From an uncultured Collinsella sp. (GTDB lineage: Bacteria > Actinomycetota > Coriobacteriia > Coriobacteriales > Coriobacteriaceae): 61,718 bases of DNA. The notes beneath the pieces were generated by a model. That model searched no databases. It was not told the DNA's origin and was given only the letters and a program-made list of their open reading frames with translations. A program made the translations under genes and the position numbers. Shown here one piece after another: positions 24,946 through 33,342 of this stretch (positions within the stretch are counted from its first letter, which is position 1; every line of letters starts with the position of its first letter). Where the stretch lies: the NCBI GenBank assembly GCA_905199225.1, contig CAJKFS010000009.1, positions 1 through 61,718 of the forward strand, read 5' to 3'.

Positions 24946-27432
24946 ATGACCGAACACCATGCCATCAGCCGCCGAGCGTTTACGCTGGGCCTAGGGCTTG
25001 CGGCGTTGTCACCACTTGCAAGCCTGCCCGAAACCGCAGCGCCGGGCATTCCCCTGCGAGCGGCATTTGCAGACAACACACCCGCACCGTCGGACAGCCT
25101 CGACAATTTCGTCATTCGCCTTCGCCCCGCGGGCTATTTTCGCACCGCGAGCGTCAACCAAGACGGCAACGTTCGCGGCAACGTCTGCCACCTGTTTAAC
25201 GACGGCACGTCCAGCAAGCTCATCCTTGAGAACGTAACGACCAAGAATGACGATACAAACTGGTACGCCATCCGCACCTTGCTCAATTTCGAAGAGCATA
25301 AAAAGACGGGCTACAGCATTTGGTCGGTCGAGGACGACTCGGACAAAGATGGAAAGGTCATCCACGTATGGGGCGGCGAGTATGACAACAAGCCCAGCCG
25401 CGCTTTTGCGTTCGAGCGTCAATCAAACGGAACCTACATCATCCGAGACCGCACGGTCGAGAAAGAAACCGAGAAAAAAGACATTAAGTACCTGGCAATA
25501 GAATCGAACGGCAAAGACCAGGACAACAATAAGATCTGCCATAAGAGTAAGAGCATTCCGTGGGAGCTCGAACTTATCGGTTACGACATGAAAAAGAACG
25601 ATGCCACGGTTAGCAGCCTCGACTGGATCACGTACAGCAGCTACGTCGACGGACCATGTTGGATGAAATACGTCGACGACAACAAGTTCCTCGACGAGCT
25701 GAGCATCCCGGGTACGCACGATTCGGGCACCTGCAGCGTGGACAACGACACTGAGCCCCAATCCTCGCAAGTAAAATGCCAGCAGGATTACATTCCCACG
25801 CAGTTGCTCGAAGGCATTCGCTATTTTGATATCCGGCTCGGAAAGGGCGATGACCCCGGCATCGACCACGGGATTTTCTACCTACTCAAAAAAGACGGGA
25901 ACTATCTGCATCTCTCCGATGTCATAGGCTACTTCAAAACGTTTTTGAACGAAAACCCGTCAGAAGCGCTCATCATGCTCGCATCGCGCGGCAACGATGA
26001 GGCTACCGACGAAAGCATAACGACGGCCTTCGCCAAGGTTATGGCCGATAACCCCAACCTGTTCTACACGTCGAGCCACGTCCCCACGCTGGGCGAGGTG
26101 CGCGGAAAGATCGTCCTGCTGCGTCGATTTGGGCTCGCCGGCAACAGCGTAAGCGGCCACACGTGGGGCCTCGACCTCACCCAATGGGATGACAAGATCA
26201 AGGCGCATTCCGGGCAGTCGATGTGTCTCGTCCAAGACGCGCGGGGATTTGAAGCCATAGGGGAAACGGGCAATGAAGAGCCCTATTGCACCAAGGTATA
26301 TGCCCAGGACAAGTACAAACTCACGGGAACCGACAAGCTCAGCTGGGTCGATAATGCGCTGAAGGAAACGACCGGGCGCACGTGCAACAAGGTGGACGTC
26401 GTGGACGATGCCGGGGCCGAGGTGCAAGTCCAGGAGCGTTGCTGGTCTATCAACTACACCAGCTGCACGGGTTTGTCGCACGGAGGCAATCCTTTTACCT
26501 CGGCACGAGTAGTCAACGAGCATCTGTACAAGAGCCCGTACATCAATCCCAGCGGCACCGAGGATACAAAGTCAGATTACCTCAAGCACATTGGCATCAT
26601 CGCATCCGACTTTGTTGATGCGGCGCTGGCCCGGAGCATCTACCAGCGCAATTACAATTACGATACGAAGCACACGCAGTCGGCTTCGTGCTGCCTCCCG
26701 ACCCGCATGCGCATGACGTACGGCGACTCGCTGAGCGATGCCTCGCTCCAGGATGGCAAGACCGTTGGCGAGGGCCATTTCCGCCTTGTCGACAGCAGCA
26801 ACGTACTCAACGTGGCGGCTTCGGGCCATGCGTTTACCATCGAATACGTGGATGTCGACGCCTTGGGCAACGAGACCGTTACGGGGCTGCAGGGATCCGT
26901 GCCCATCGATATCGATCCGCGCGCACTGACACCCCACTTTGAGGGGCTCGAAGGCCTTAAGGCCGGCGAGGATGTGCGCACAAAGGTCGCGGCGCTGCTC
27001 GAGGGCAAACTCGAAAACGATGCCTGCACGGCTCAGCTCGAGTTTGTGCACGACGCGGACGGCGCTCCGGGCACGGCAATGGTCGAGGGCGAGGCATTTA
27101 CCGCGGGAACGTACTGGGTGCGCGCGAACGGTCTTTTGGGCGACGCGGCGCAAAACTACAAGCTTGCTAATGACGGAGCCGCGAGCTTTACCGTAGCGGC
27201 CTCGAGCAGTGCAGGCGGCACCGGCACCGACGGTGGCACGGGTTCCAACGCAGGCAGCGCTGATAAGAACGGTAAGGGCAACAAGGGCAAGAACTCGGGC
27301 GGAAAACTCGCCGACACGGGCGACGGCTCCGGCATTGCCGCCGGGCTCGCCGCCGCCGCCGTAGCGACAACGGTCGCCGGCGCGGCAATGCTTGCCAACG
27401 ACCGCGAAAACGCTGGGGACGGTAGCGAATAG
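24946..27432 (+). CDS. Secreted phosphatidylinositol-specific phospholipase C-like protein
   Basis: An 828-residue exported enzyme. The N-terminus has a twin-arginine signal (SRRAFTLGLGLAAL). Residues about 55-220 form a domain I do not recognise, and about 230-560 is a PI-PLC X-type catalytic domain: IPGTHDSGT near 257, FDIRLG near 294 and DHG soon after supply the usual His, Asp, Arg and His. A C-terminal domain of about 200 residues follows, then a Gly/Ser/Lys linker, a LADTG motif near 788, a hydrophobic helix and a short tail. LAxTG is the signal recognised by class E sortases, so cell-wall anchoring is likely. It would cleave phosphatidylinositol or related glycolipids outside the cell. 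ATG 24946 has GGAG upstream. Confidence 0.88.
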   Translation: MTEHHAISRRAFTLGLGLAALSPLASLPETAAPGIPLRAAFADNTPAPSDSLDNFVIRLRPAGYFRTASVNQDGNVRGNVCHLFNDGTSSKLILENVTTKNDDTNWYAIRTLLNFEEHKKTGYSIWSVEDDSDKDGKVIHVWGGEYDNKPSRAFAFERQSNGTYIIRDRTVEKETEKKDIKYLAIESNGKDQDNNKICHKSKSIPWELELIGYDMKKNDATVSSLDWITYSSYVDGPCWMKYVDDNKFLDELSIPGTHDSGTCSVDNDTEPQSSQVKCQQDYIPTQLLEGIRYFDIRLGKGDDPGIDHGIFYLLKKDGNYLHLSDVIGYFKTFLNENPSEALIMLASRGNDEATDESITTAFAKVMADNPNLFYTSSHVPTLGEVRGKIVLLRRFGLAGNSVSGHTWGLDLTQWDDKIKAHSGQSMCLVQDARGFEAIGETGNEEPYCTKVYAQDKYKLTGTDKLSWVDNALKETTGRTCNKVDVVDDAGAEVQVQERCWSINYTSCTGLSHGGNPFTSARVVNEHLYKSPYINPSGTEDTKSDYLKHIGIIASDFVDAALARSIYQRNYNYDTKHTQSASCCLPTRMRMTYGDSLSDASLQDGKTVGEGHFRLVDSSNVLNVAASGHAFTIEYVDVDALGNETVTGLQGSVPIDIDPRALTPHFEGLEGLKAGEDVRTKVAALLEGKLENDACTAQLEFVHDADGAPGTAMVEGEAFTAGTYWVRANGLLGDAAQNYKLANDGAASFTVAASSSAGGTGTDGGTGSNAGSADKNGKGNKGKNSGGKLADTGDGSGIAAGLAAAAVATTVAGAAMLANDRENAGDGSE

Positions 27433-27461
27433 GCAAGCCGGCCTTTTAGACACATCGACTC

Positions 27462-27502
27462 AATCGGGGGCGCAGGACACCGTTCTGTGCCCCCGATTTT
27501 TA
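27462..27502 (+). terminator. Terminator after the PI-PLC gene
   Basis: AATCGGGGGCGCA pairs with TGTGCCCCCGATT (with one mismatch), followed by TTTTAC. Confidence 0.92.
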
Positions 27503-27526
27503 CCTTGGCCCAAACGCCGCCATAGG

Positions 27527-27796
27527 CTACATCACCATGTTCAGCGCGTTAACAAACTCCTGGGCCTTCGCACGGCTGCTCAGGCTAAAAACACAAGCAG
27601 TCAACAGCCTGTTACGCAGAAAAACATCGCGGCCCTTGATCCTGTTGACCCCCGTAATGTCCTTAAGATAGACAATCTCGGTGTGCTTGCCACCAAAAGT
27701 GCCCTTCTTGAGCACCTCAATACGGTTGGGGTAGATCTTGACGTCTTTATACCTACCCGAACCTTTGTCCTGGAATAGCAGCGTGTTATTGTCCAT
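27527..27796 (-). CDS. Small PH-domain-like protein
   Basis: An 89-residue soluble protein of alternating beta-strands ending in a helix (SRAKAQEFVNALNMVM), the pattern of a bacterial PH-like fold. The ATG at 27796 is favoured because a GGGAG box lies upstream; a GTG 15 codons earlier has none. It is convergent with the PI-PLC gene and divergent from the YhcG-type gene. No function can be assigned. Confidence 0.6.
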   Translation of the reverse strand: MDNNTLLFQDKGSGRYKDVKIYPNRIEVLKKGTFGGKHTEIVYLKDITGVNRIKGRDVFLRNRLLTACVFSLSSRAKAQEFVNALNMVM

Positions 27797-27963
27797 ACGC
27801 GTCACTCCCGTGGGATTCGCTAAAACTGCCTCTATGGTCACATTTTAGTCACCGCAAGGCCCCATGCGAAGATGTCAGACAGCACAGCAATTCGTGTCCG
27901 CGCGAGGCTTTAAACTAAATGCGATAAAGACGCATTCCACAAAAGGAAAGTGGGGCGACAGTG

Positions 27964-29013
27964 ATGGGCGAACTGGTAAACCGTGGAGAATCGGCAATCG
28001 TGCCCGAAGGTTTTTACAAGCAGGTCTCCTCGATTCTCAACGCCGCTCGCGACAAGGCCTATACCGCCGTTAACTTTGCGATGGTTGAGGCATATTGGGA
28101 GATCGGCAAGAGTATTGTTGATGAACAGGGCGGAGAGGGGCGCGCCAAGTATGGAGAGGCGCTGCTCAAGGCCCTCGCAATCAGACTTACCAAGGATTTT
28201 GGTAAAAGTTTTGAAGCAAGAGAGCTGCGCAAAATGCGTCAGTTCTATCTTGCATTTCCAATTCGGGACTCACTGCGTCCCGAATTGAGCTGGACACATT
28301 ACCGCAGGTTAATACGCATTCCTGACCCCGAAGCTCGCACCTGGTACATGAACGAATGCGCCGATTCTCGCTGGAGCACGCGTCAGCTCGAACGCCAGAT
28401 CAACACCATGTTCCGCGAGCGCCTACTTGCCAGCAAGGACAAAGAGGCCGTCACCCAGGAAATCCAAGAGAGCGCCCCGGCTCGTCGCCCCGAGGATATC
28501 ATCCGCGACCCATATGTACTGGAGTTTTTAGGTTTCTCGGACGATGCTACGTTTCGCGAGAGCGATCTAGAGCAGGCGCTCATCACGCATCTTCAGAAGT
28601 TCCTGCTGGAGCTTGGCCGTGGCTTCGCTTTCGAGGCGCGCCAAAAGCGCATCACCTTTGATGGACGCCATTTCTATATTGACCTTGTTTTTTACAACTA
28701 TCTGATGCGCTGCTTCGTGCTCATCGACCTTAAGACCAATGACCTTACGCATCAGGACCTGGGCCAGATGCAAATGTATGTGAACTACTACACGCGTGAG
28801 CTCATGAACGAAGGCGACAATCCGCCCATAGGCATCGTGCTCTGCGCGGACAAAAGCGATTCGATCGTCGAGTACACGCTGCCCGAAGACAACGACCAAG
28901 TGTTTACCGCCAAATACCTGCCGTATCTTCCAAGCAAGGAAGAGCTGGCGCGCGAGCTGAGTGCCGAGTACCGCGCCATCAACGAAGCGACTAATGGCGA
29001 AACGCAAGGGTAG
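27964..29013 (+). CDS. YhcG-type DUF1016 family PD-(D/E)XK nuclease-like protein
   Basis: A 349-residue protein with the DUF1016 N-terminal helical domain (WEIGKSIVDEQGGEGRAKYG near residues 40-60) and a C-terminal nuclease domain. The nuclease core is visible as a glutamate in FAFEARQ, then YIDLVFYN and VLIDLKTN. These proteins are predicted nucleases linked to restriction-modification and mobile elements. Here it stands alone with no methylase nearby. The ATG at 27964 is preceded directly by GTG, which could also serve. The ribosome-binding site is weak. Confidence 0.88.
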   Translation: MGELVNRGESAIVPEGFYKQVSSILNAARDKAYTAVNFAMVEAYWEIGKSIVDEQGGEGRAKYGEALLKALAIRLTKDFGKSFEARELRKMRQFYLAFPIRDSLRPELSWTHYRRLIRIPDPEARTWYMNECADSRWSTRQLERQINTMFRERLLASKDKEAVTQEIQESAPARRPEDIIRDPYVLEFLGFSDDATFRESDLEQALITHLQKFLLELGRGFAFEARQKRITFDGRHFYIDLVFYNYLMRCFVLIDLKTNDLTHQDLGQMQMYVNYYTRELMNEGDNPPIGIVLCADKSDSIVEYTLPEDNDQVFTAKYLPYLPSKEELARELSAEYRAINEATNGETQG

Positions 29014-29333
29014 CAGCACGTTGCGACCGAAACCACCGCAGCCGTCGCAGGCGCACCCGCGGTTGAGGCGCACGCTACGAAACAATACCGGTCATGGACG
29101 CCGGCAACGACATTCTAGCCGTGGCTGGCGAGCGTGACCTGACAGGCAAAAACGCGACCTTCGTCTGATGTGGGCCCATTGGCTGCCACAGAAAAGGGCC
29201 GGTTGCAGCCGGCTCTTAAGACACTTGCGTCTGCGTTGCCCGCGCTTCCGAAGTGTGACTAACTGAGGAGCGGGTTCCGCGGCACAACCTGATTTTGCCC
29301 AGCGAGGCGGCTCTTTTGCAGCCGCTCCACCGT
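29014..29333. other. Intergenic region after the YhcG-type gene
   Basis: About 320 bases between convergent genes. Apart from the hairpin at 29191-29218 I see no feature or gene. Confidence 0.45.
29191..29218 (-). terminator. Probable terminator of the zinc-ribbon gene
   Basis: On the minus strand GAGCCGGC and ACCGGCCC form a stem around TGCA and are followed by TTTTCT. It lies 116 nt downstream of the zinc-ribbon gene. Confidence 0.6.
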
Positions 29334-30746
29334 TTATTTACATCTACCCCCTGCCAAACTACCGGATGGCAGCCCCCATGCCTGCGAGCCGTCCCGTGCT
29401 GCGCTTCCCCACTTCCCAAAGATCGCAGCGAGCAAGCCCTTGCGTTTGGGCTTTTCTTCTCGGTAGGAACCCTCGGCACCCGCTGCAACCTGGCGCGGTT
29501 GCTCGCCGCCTCCACGGCGCACGATCTGGTACAGAAACGGCGACTTAACGTATTTGACCTCGATGGGCGTGGCATGCACGGTGCTCTCACCGGACAGATG
29601 CAGGCTCGGATTGAGCGGCGCCACGACGTGCGTTTCGCGCTTGTCACTAAACACCACCGCGGCCGCGCGGCCCGTCTGTCCGTTTACGGCAATGCGCACC
29701 TGCTCGCCATCGCGGCTGTCCGTCGCCGGACGATCGACAAAGTAGACCGGCACCATCACCAGGCCATCCTTATGCTTGCGGGCCTTGCGCGCCCAGGTTC
29801 GGATGCTCTTTTTATTGAGCCCCAGTACGGCCTCGGCATCGTTGCCCGCAACGTCGAGCGCCAACTTATCAATGACCACTTGGTCCTTGGTAGATGCATC
29901 GACGGAGACGACGCGGAAGTCGCCTTCCTGCATGGCGGGATCGAACGGACCGACCTTGGCAAAGTCCCACGGTTCCAAAATGCCCATGAGGCGAACGTCC
30001 AGGTAGTTTGCCCTGGGGTATGCCCAGTCGAGCACCTCGTAGTACACCAGGGTTTCCTTGCTCAGGCCCTTGCCCGGGAAGCTCGCCATCATGCGCAGGT
30101 CCGCCAGCGCCATGGGGAAATAGAAGAGCATCATGTCGTTTTGGATCGCATCTTCCACGTCGTGCCCGGCAAAGGCATCCGGGTACTGGCGCACCAGCTG
30201 CAGCGCGTTGGCACGTGCCTGCTGCGGCGAGATTTCGCAGGGAATACCCTGATCCGGCACATACTCCGCACCCACGCCCATGGTCAGACGCTTGCTAAAC
30301 GTCCCCGGCTTGAGCAGGTCGGCAATGCCGATCTTGTTGCCGCAGGACGGGCACTCAAACACGCGCTGGGTCGACTCGCCCTCAAAGGACGCACCACAGA
30401 AGGGGCAAGGAATGCTCACATGCGTGGCCTCTTGGAACTCCTGCGCCGTGCCGCGATCCTCCCACAGCAGATGTTCCAGGACCGACTGATTGCGCCAGTG
30501 CGAATTGAAGAAATACCAGTCCGGGTCCTCCGGGCGCTCGAGTTGCGACACATGCGTGAGCTTGAGCAGTCCATCCACCACCGTCAGCGGCGTATGGCGA
30601 ATGCCCAGGGCGCTCTTGGGCTCCCCCGCATCAGCCTGCCACGGAACGACCGTGCCGCAATAGGCGCACTCAAAGCTGCGCTTAGCCTGGTGCGAGTACA
30701 TAGGGCCGCCGCAGTTTTGACATTTAATGGCAAACATCTCGTCCAT
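29334..30746 (-). CDS. Zinc-ribbon protein of unknown function
   Basis: A 470-residue soluble protein with two zinc ribbons: CQNCGG...CAYCG near residues 9-30 and CPFCGA...CPSCGN near 115-145. A long mixed alpha/beta region follows. The C-terminal part is basic and low in complexity (REEKPKRKG). The ATG at 30746 has AAGGAGGG upstream. It is divergent from the cation exporter gene. It may bind nucleic acid or act as a scaffold; nothing more can be said from sequence. Confidence 0.7.
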   Translation of the reverse strand: MDEMFAIKCQNCGGPMYSHQAKRSFECAYCGTVVPWQADAGEPKSALGIRHTPLTVVDGLLKLTHVSQLERPEDPDWYFFNSHWRNQSVLEHLLWEDRGTAQEFQEATHVSIPCPFCGASFEGESTQRVFECPSCGNKIGIADLLKPGTFSKRLTMGVGAEYVPDQGIPCEISPQQARANALQLVRQYPDAFAGHDVEDAIQNDMMLFYFPMALADLRMMASFPGKGLSKETLVYYEVLDWAYPRANYLDVRLMGILEPWDFAKVGPFDPAMQEGDFRVVSVDASTKDQVVIDKLALDVAGNDAEAVLGLNKKSIRTWARKARKHKDGLVMVPVYFVDRPATDSRDGEQVRIAVNGQTGRAAAVVFSDKRETHVVAPLNPSLHLSGESTVHATPIEVKYVKSPFLYQIVRRGGGEQPRQVAAGAEGSYREEKPKRKGLLAAIFGKWGSAARDGSQAWGLPSGSLAGGRCK

Positions 30747-30964
30747 GGAAACGCCCTCCTTTGCACAGGGGCTGTCGACATTAAGTATGTCGAGCAAGCA
30801 GGCACATGCCCATACCCATGTGGCCCAAAATGGACCACCCAGGCAGACGAGAAGGCTCGCTCGTTAGCACCGGCAGACTATTGCTGCATTTTCTGAGCAT
30901 CGGTGCACGGCGCCCCCGCGCGAGCTACACTATCCCCTTAAACATGATTGTGAGGACGACCGCT

Positions 30965-32146
30965 ATGCTATTTGTAAATCGGCTGGCACATACGCTTGTT
31001 CCCGGCAGCGAGAGCGAGCCGGTCGATGCATCTTGCCGCACCAACGCGGGCTTTTCCGCAAGCCTCGTCTGCATTGGCCTCAACATCACCCTGTGCCTGG
31101 CCAAGGGCATCGCGGGCCTGCTCGCCGGCTCCGTCTCCCTCATCGCCGACGCTTTCAACAACCTCTCCGATGCCTCGAGCAACATCGTGAGCCTGCTCGG
31201 ATTCCGACTTGCCAGCCGCCCGGCCGACGAAGGTCACCCCTATGGCCACGGCCGCTATGAGTACCTAGCCGGCCTGTTTGTCGCCGTCCTGGTTTGCGCC
31301 GTCGGCATCAACCTGATCCTTGAGTCGGTCACCAAGATCATCAAGCCTTCCCCCACTGCATATTCGATGCTCTCCTTAGCCGCCCTCGTCTTGTCCATGC
31401 TCGTTAAGCTCTGGATGGCCGCGTTCAACCGCACGCTGGGCGACCGCATCGACTCGGAGACGCTCATCGCCACAGCACAGGACTCCAAAAACGACGTCAT
31501 CACCTCGGGCTCGGTCTTGGTGGCGGTGCTTATTTCGCAGACGACCGGCTTTGACCTCGATGGCTGGGCAGGCCTGGGTGTGGGCATCTTCATCTGCATC
31601 AGCGGCATGGGCCTGGTGCGCGACGCCATCAGCCCGTTGCTGGGGCAAGCGCCCGACCCCAAGCTCGTCCAGGCAATCCGCGACAAGATCATGTCCTATC
31701 CGCAGGTCTTGGGCACACACGACCTGATGGTGCACGACTACGGCCCCGGTCGTCAGTTTGCCAGCGCCCACGTGGAGATGCCTGGCGAGGGCGACGCATT
31801 TGAGCACCACGAGATTCTGGACACCATCGAGCACGACATCAAGCGCCAGATGGGCATCGATATCACGCTGCACTGCGACCCCATCGCCACCACCGGCGAC
31901 GATCTGCGCGGCTGGGTCAAGCGCGGCGTCATGCAGATTGATCCCGCGCTCTCCATCCACGACCTGCACGAACACGACGGGTTCGTTTCGTTTGACCTGG
32001 TGCGTCCCGACGGCTTTGACATATCCGACGAGGAGCTGCTGGAGCTCGTCACGCGCATCGTGCACGAGCGCCGGCCCGACGTCTCATGCGTCGTTACGTT
32101 TGACTCGGGCTTTAGCTCGCCCGACCGTCCGGCCGAGCAGTTGTAG
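30965..32146 (+). CDS. Cation diffusion facilitator, Mn-exporter type
   Basis: A 393-residue CDF transporter with six predicted membrane helices. The metal site in helix 2 is Asn65/Asp69 (ADAFNNLSD) and in helix 5 Asp173/Asp177 (DSKND). This NDDD set, in place of the zinc HDHD set, is the signature of manganese exporters such as MntE. The cytoplasmic dimer domain is followed by a further domain of about 80 residues. The ATG at 30965 has GAGGA 9 nt upstream; an ATG seven codons earlier lacks a ribosome-binding site. The gene converges with the next with only 12 nt between stops. Confidence 0.9.
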   Translation: MLFVNRLAHTLVPGSESEPVDASCRTNAGFSASLVCIGLNITLCLAKGIAGLLAGSVSLIADAFNNLSDASSNIVSLLGFRLASRPADEGHPYGHGRYEYLAGLFVAVLVCAVGINLILESVTKIIKPSPTAYSMLSLAALVLSMLVKLWMAAFNRTLGDRIDSETLIATAQDSKNDVITSGSVLVAVLISQTTGFDLDGWAGLGVGIFICISGMGLVRDAISPLLGQAPDPKLVQAIRDKIMSYPQVLGTHDLMVHDYGPGRQFASAHVEMPGEGDAFEHHEILDTIEHDIKRQMGIDITLHCDPIATTGDDLRGWVKRGVMQIDPALSIHDLHEHDGFVSFDLVRPDGFDISDEELLELVTRIVHERRPDVSCVVTFDSGFSSPDRPAEQL

Positions 32147-32158
32147 CCTGCTTAACAG

Positions 32159-33163
32159 CTAGTTTCCCTGCGCGCCCGAAATACCGTTTTGTAGGGCATC
32201 CCAAGCGTTCGTTGCCATATCGCCCAGGTTCTGTGCGGTATCGCCGAGATTCTGAGCCGTGTCGCCCAGCTCTTGCGCCTTGTCTCCCAACTCCTGTGCC
32301 TTGTTGCTCAAGTCCTCCAGCGTGTTGGAGCTCGAGCTGTCGGTACCGCTTTGTCCGTCGGACGAGTTGCCCAAGCCGTTCTTGTGCGTGAGCTGAATTT
32401 CAAGGTTGCCGCTGTCGTTATAGTAGGCAGAAGTAACGACCCAGTTGGCATCGACGACGGGCGTTGAGCCATCATCAGTCAGGACCACGGCATTCGAAAG
32501 ATCGGCCCCGCGCGACTTGAGGAGCTTCTTGGCGTTGGACCAGTACTGCCCCGGAATATCGCTCAGATCGACGGTGCTAGACGAGGCGGACTCGGTTTGT
32601 TCGGCAGCGGTATCGGCCGTTGAACTCCCTCGCTTGTTGAGCATGCCCGACACGATGGCAAACACAACCGACAGCGCAAAGAAGATCGCCAGCACGATGA
32701 GGATCTTCTTGATCACGCTCGACGAACGCGACGGTTTCTTTTCCTCGTCCTCGCCGTACTGCGGAATCGACTTGGGATACTCACGATACGGCTCGCGCGC
32801 GTAGGGATCGCGCGACTCATAGCGAGGCTGCGCCGTGCGCGGCATATACGTCGTCTGCTGAGGCTGTGGAATGGGATTCTGCGGCAGGCTGTCATAGGAA
32901 TTCGGCGTCGAGGCAGCATAAGAATCCTGCGGCGCGTAATCAAACGGATCCGGAGCTGCGTTGCCATAGGGGCCTTGCGAAGATGCAGCGTAAGAATCCT
33001 GCGCCGTGTCGCCATAGCCCATAACCCGGGTGGGCTCGGCAGAAGGCTGCGTCGCGGCGGGGTCGGTATAACCGGGGTTGGGAACAACGCGGGTCGCATC
33101 GGCGCTATCGCCAGCCTGCGCGGAACCGTAGCCGCCCATCACGGTTGTCTTGTCCTGATCCAT
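32159..33163 (-). CDS. Single-pass membrane protein with heptad repeats
   Basis: A 334-residue protein. The first 140 residues are disordered (Pro, Gln, Tyr, Ser, Asp) and contain three short Thr motifs: TTVMGG, TRVVP and TRVMG. A membrane helix lies near 150-170. An extracellular domain follows (about 195-265), and then a run of four near-identical 7-residue units (KAQELGD/TAQNLGD, about 285-312), likely a coiled coil. The threonine motifs resemble sites phosphorylated by Ser/Thr kinases and read by FHA domains, but this is inference. ATG 33163 has AAAGGA upstream. Confidence 0.7.
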   Translation of the reverse strand: MDQDKTTVMGGYGSAQAGDSADATRVVPNPGYTDPAATQPSAEPTRVMGYGDTAQDSYAASSQGPYGNAAPDPFDYAPQDSYAASTPNSYDSLPQNPIPQPQQTTYMPRTAQPRYESRDPYAREPYREYPKSIPQYGEDEEKKPSRSSSVIKKILIVLAIFFALSVVFAIVSGMLNKRGSSTADTAAEQTESASSSTVDLSDIPGQYWSNAKKLLKSRGADLSNAVVLTDDGSTPVVDANWVVTSAYYNDSGNLEIQLTHKNGLGNSSDGQSGTDSSSSNTLEDLSNKAQELGDKAQELGDTAQNLGDTAQNLGDMATNAWDALQNGISGAQGN

Positions 33164-33281
33164 GCAACGATTCCTTTCCGTCGCGCGTGAGCAACAAGTT
33201 ATCCATGCATTCTACCCGCGCAAAAGCCTATGATGGGCAGAGTCCGTCGGTATCTACAAGACATGCGCGGGCCTAAGAATC

Positions 33282-33317
33282 AAAAAGCCCCGCCGTGCCT
33301 TGTGGGCGCGGCGGGGC
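33282..33317 (-). terminator. Terminator of fhs
   Basis: On the minus strand a perfect 9-bp stem (GCCCCGCCG with CGGCGGGGC) is followed by TTTTTG. Confidence 0.92.
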
Positions 33318-33342
33318 GGGCTAGCAGCTATGGACAGCAGGC

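Noticed and set aside
32216..32300. Regular 21-bp direct repeats that could suggest a CRISPR or VNTR array
   Set aside because: They encode an in-frame heptad repeat in a membrane protein and have no spacers.
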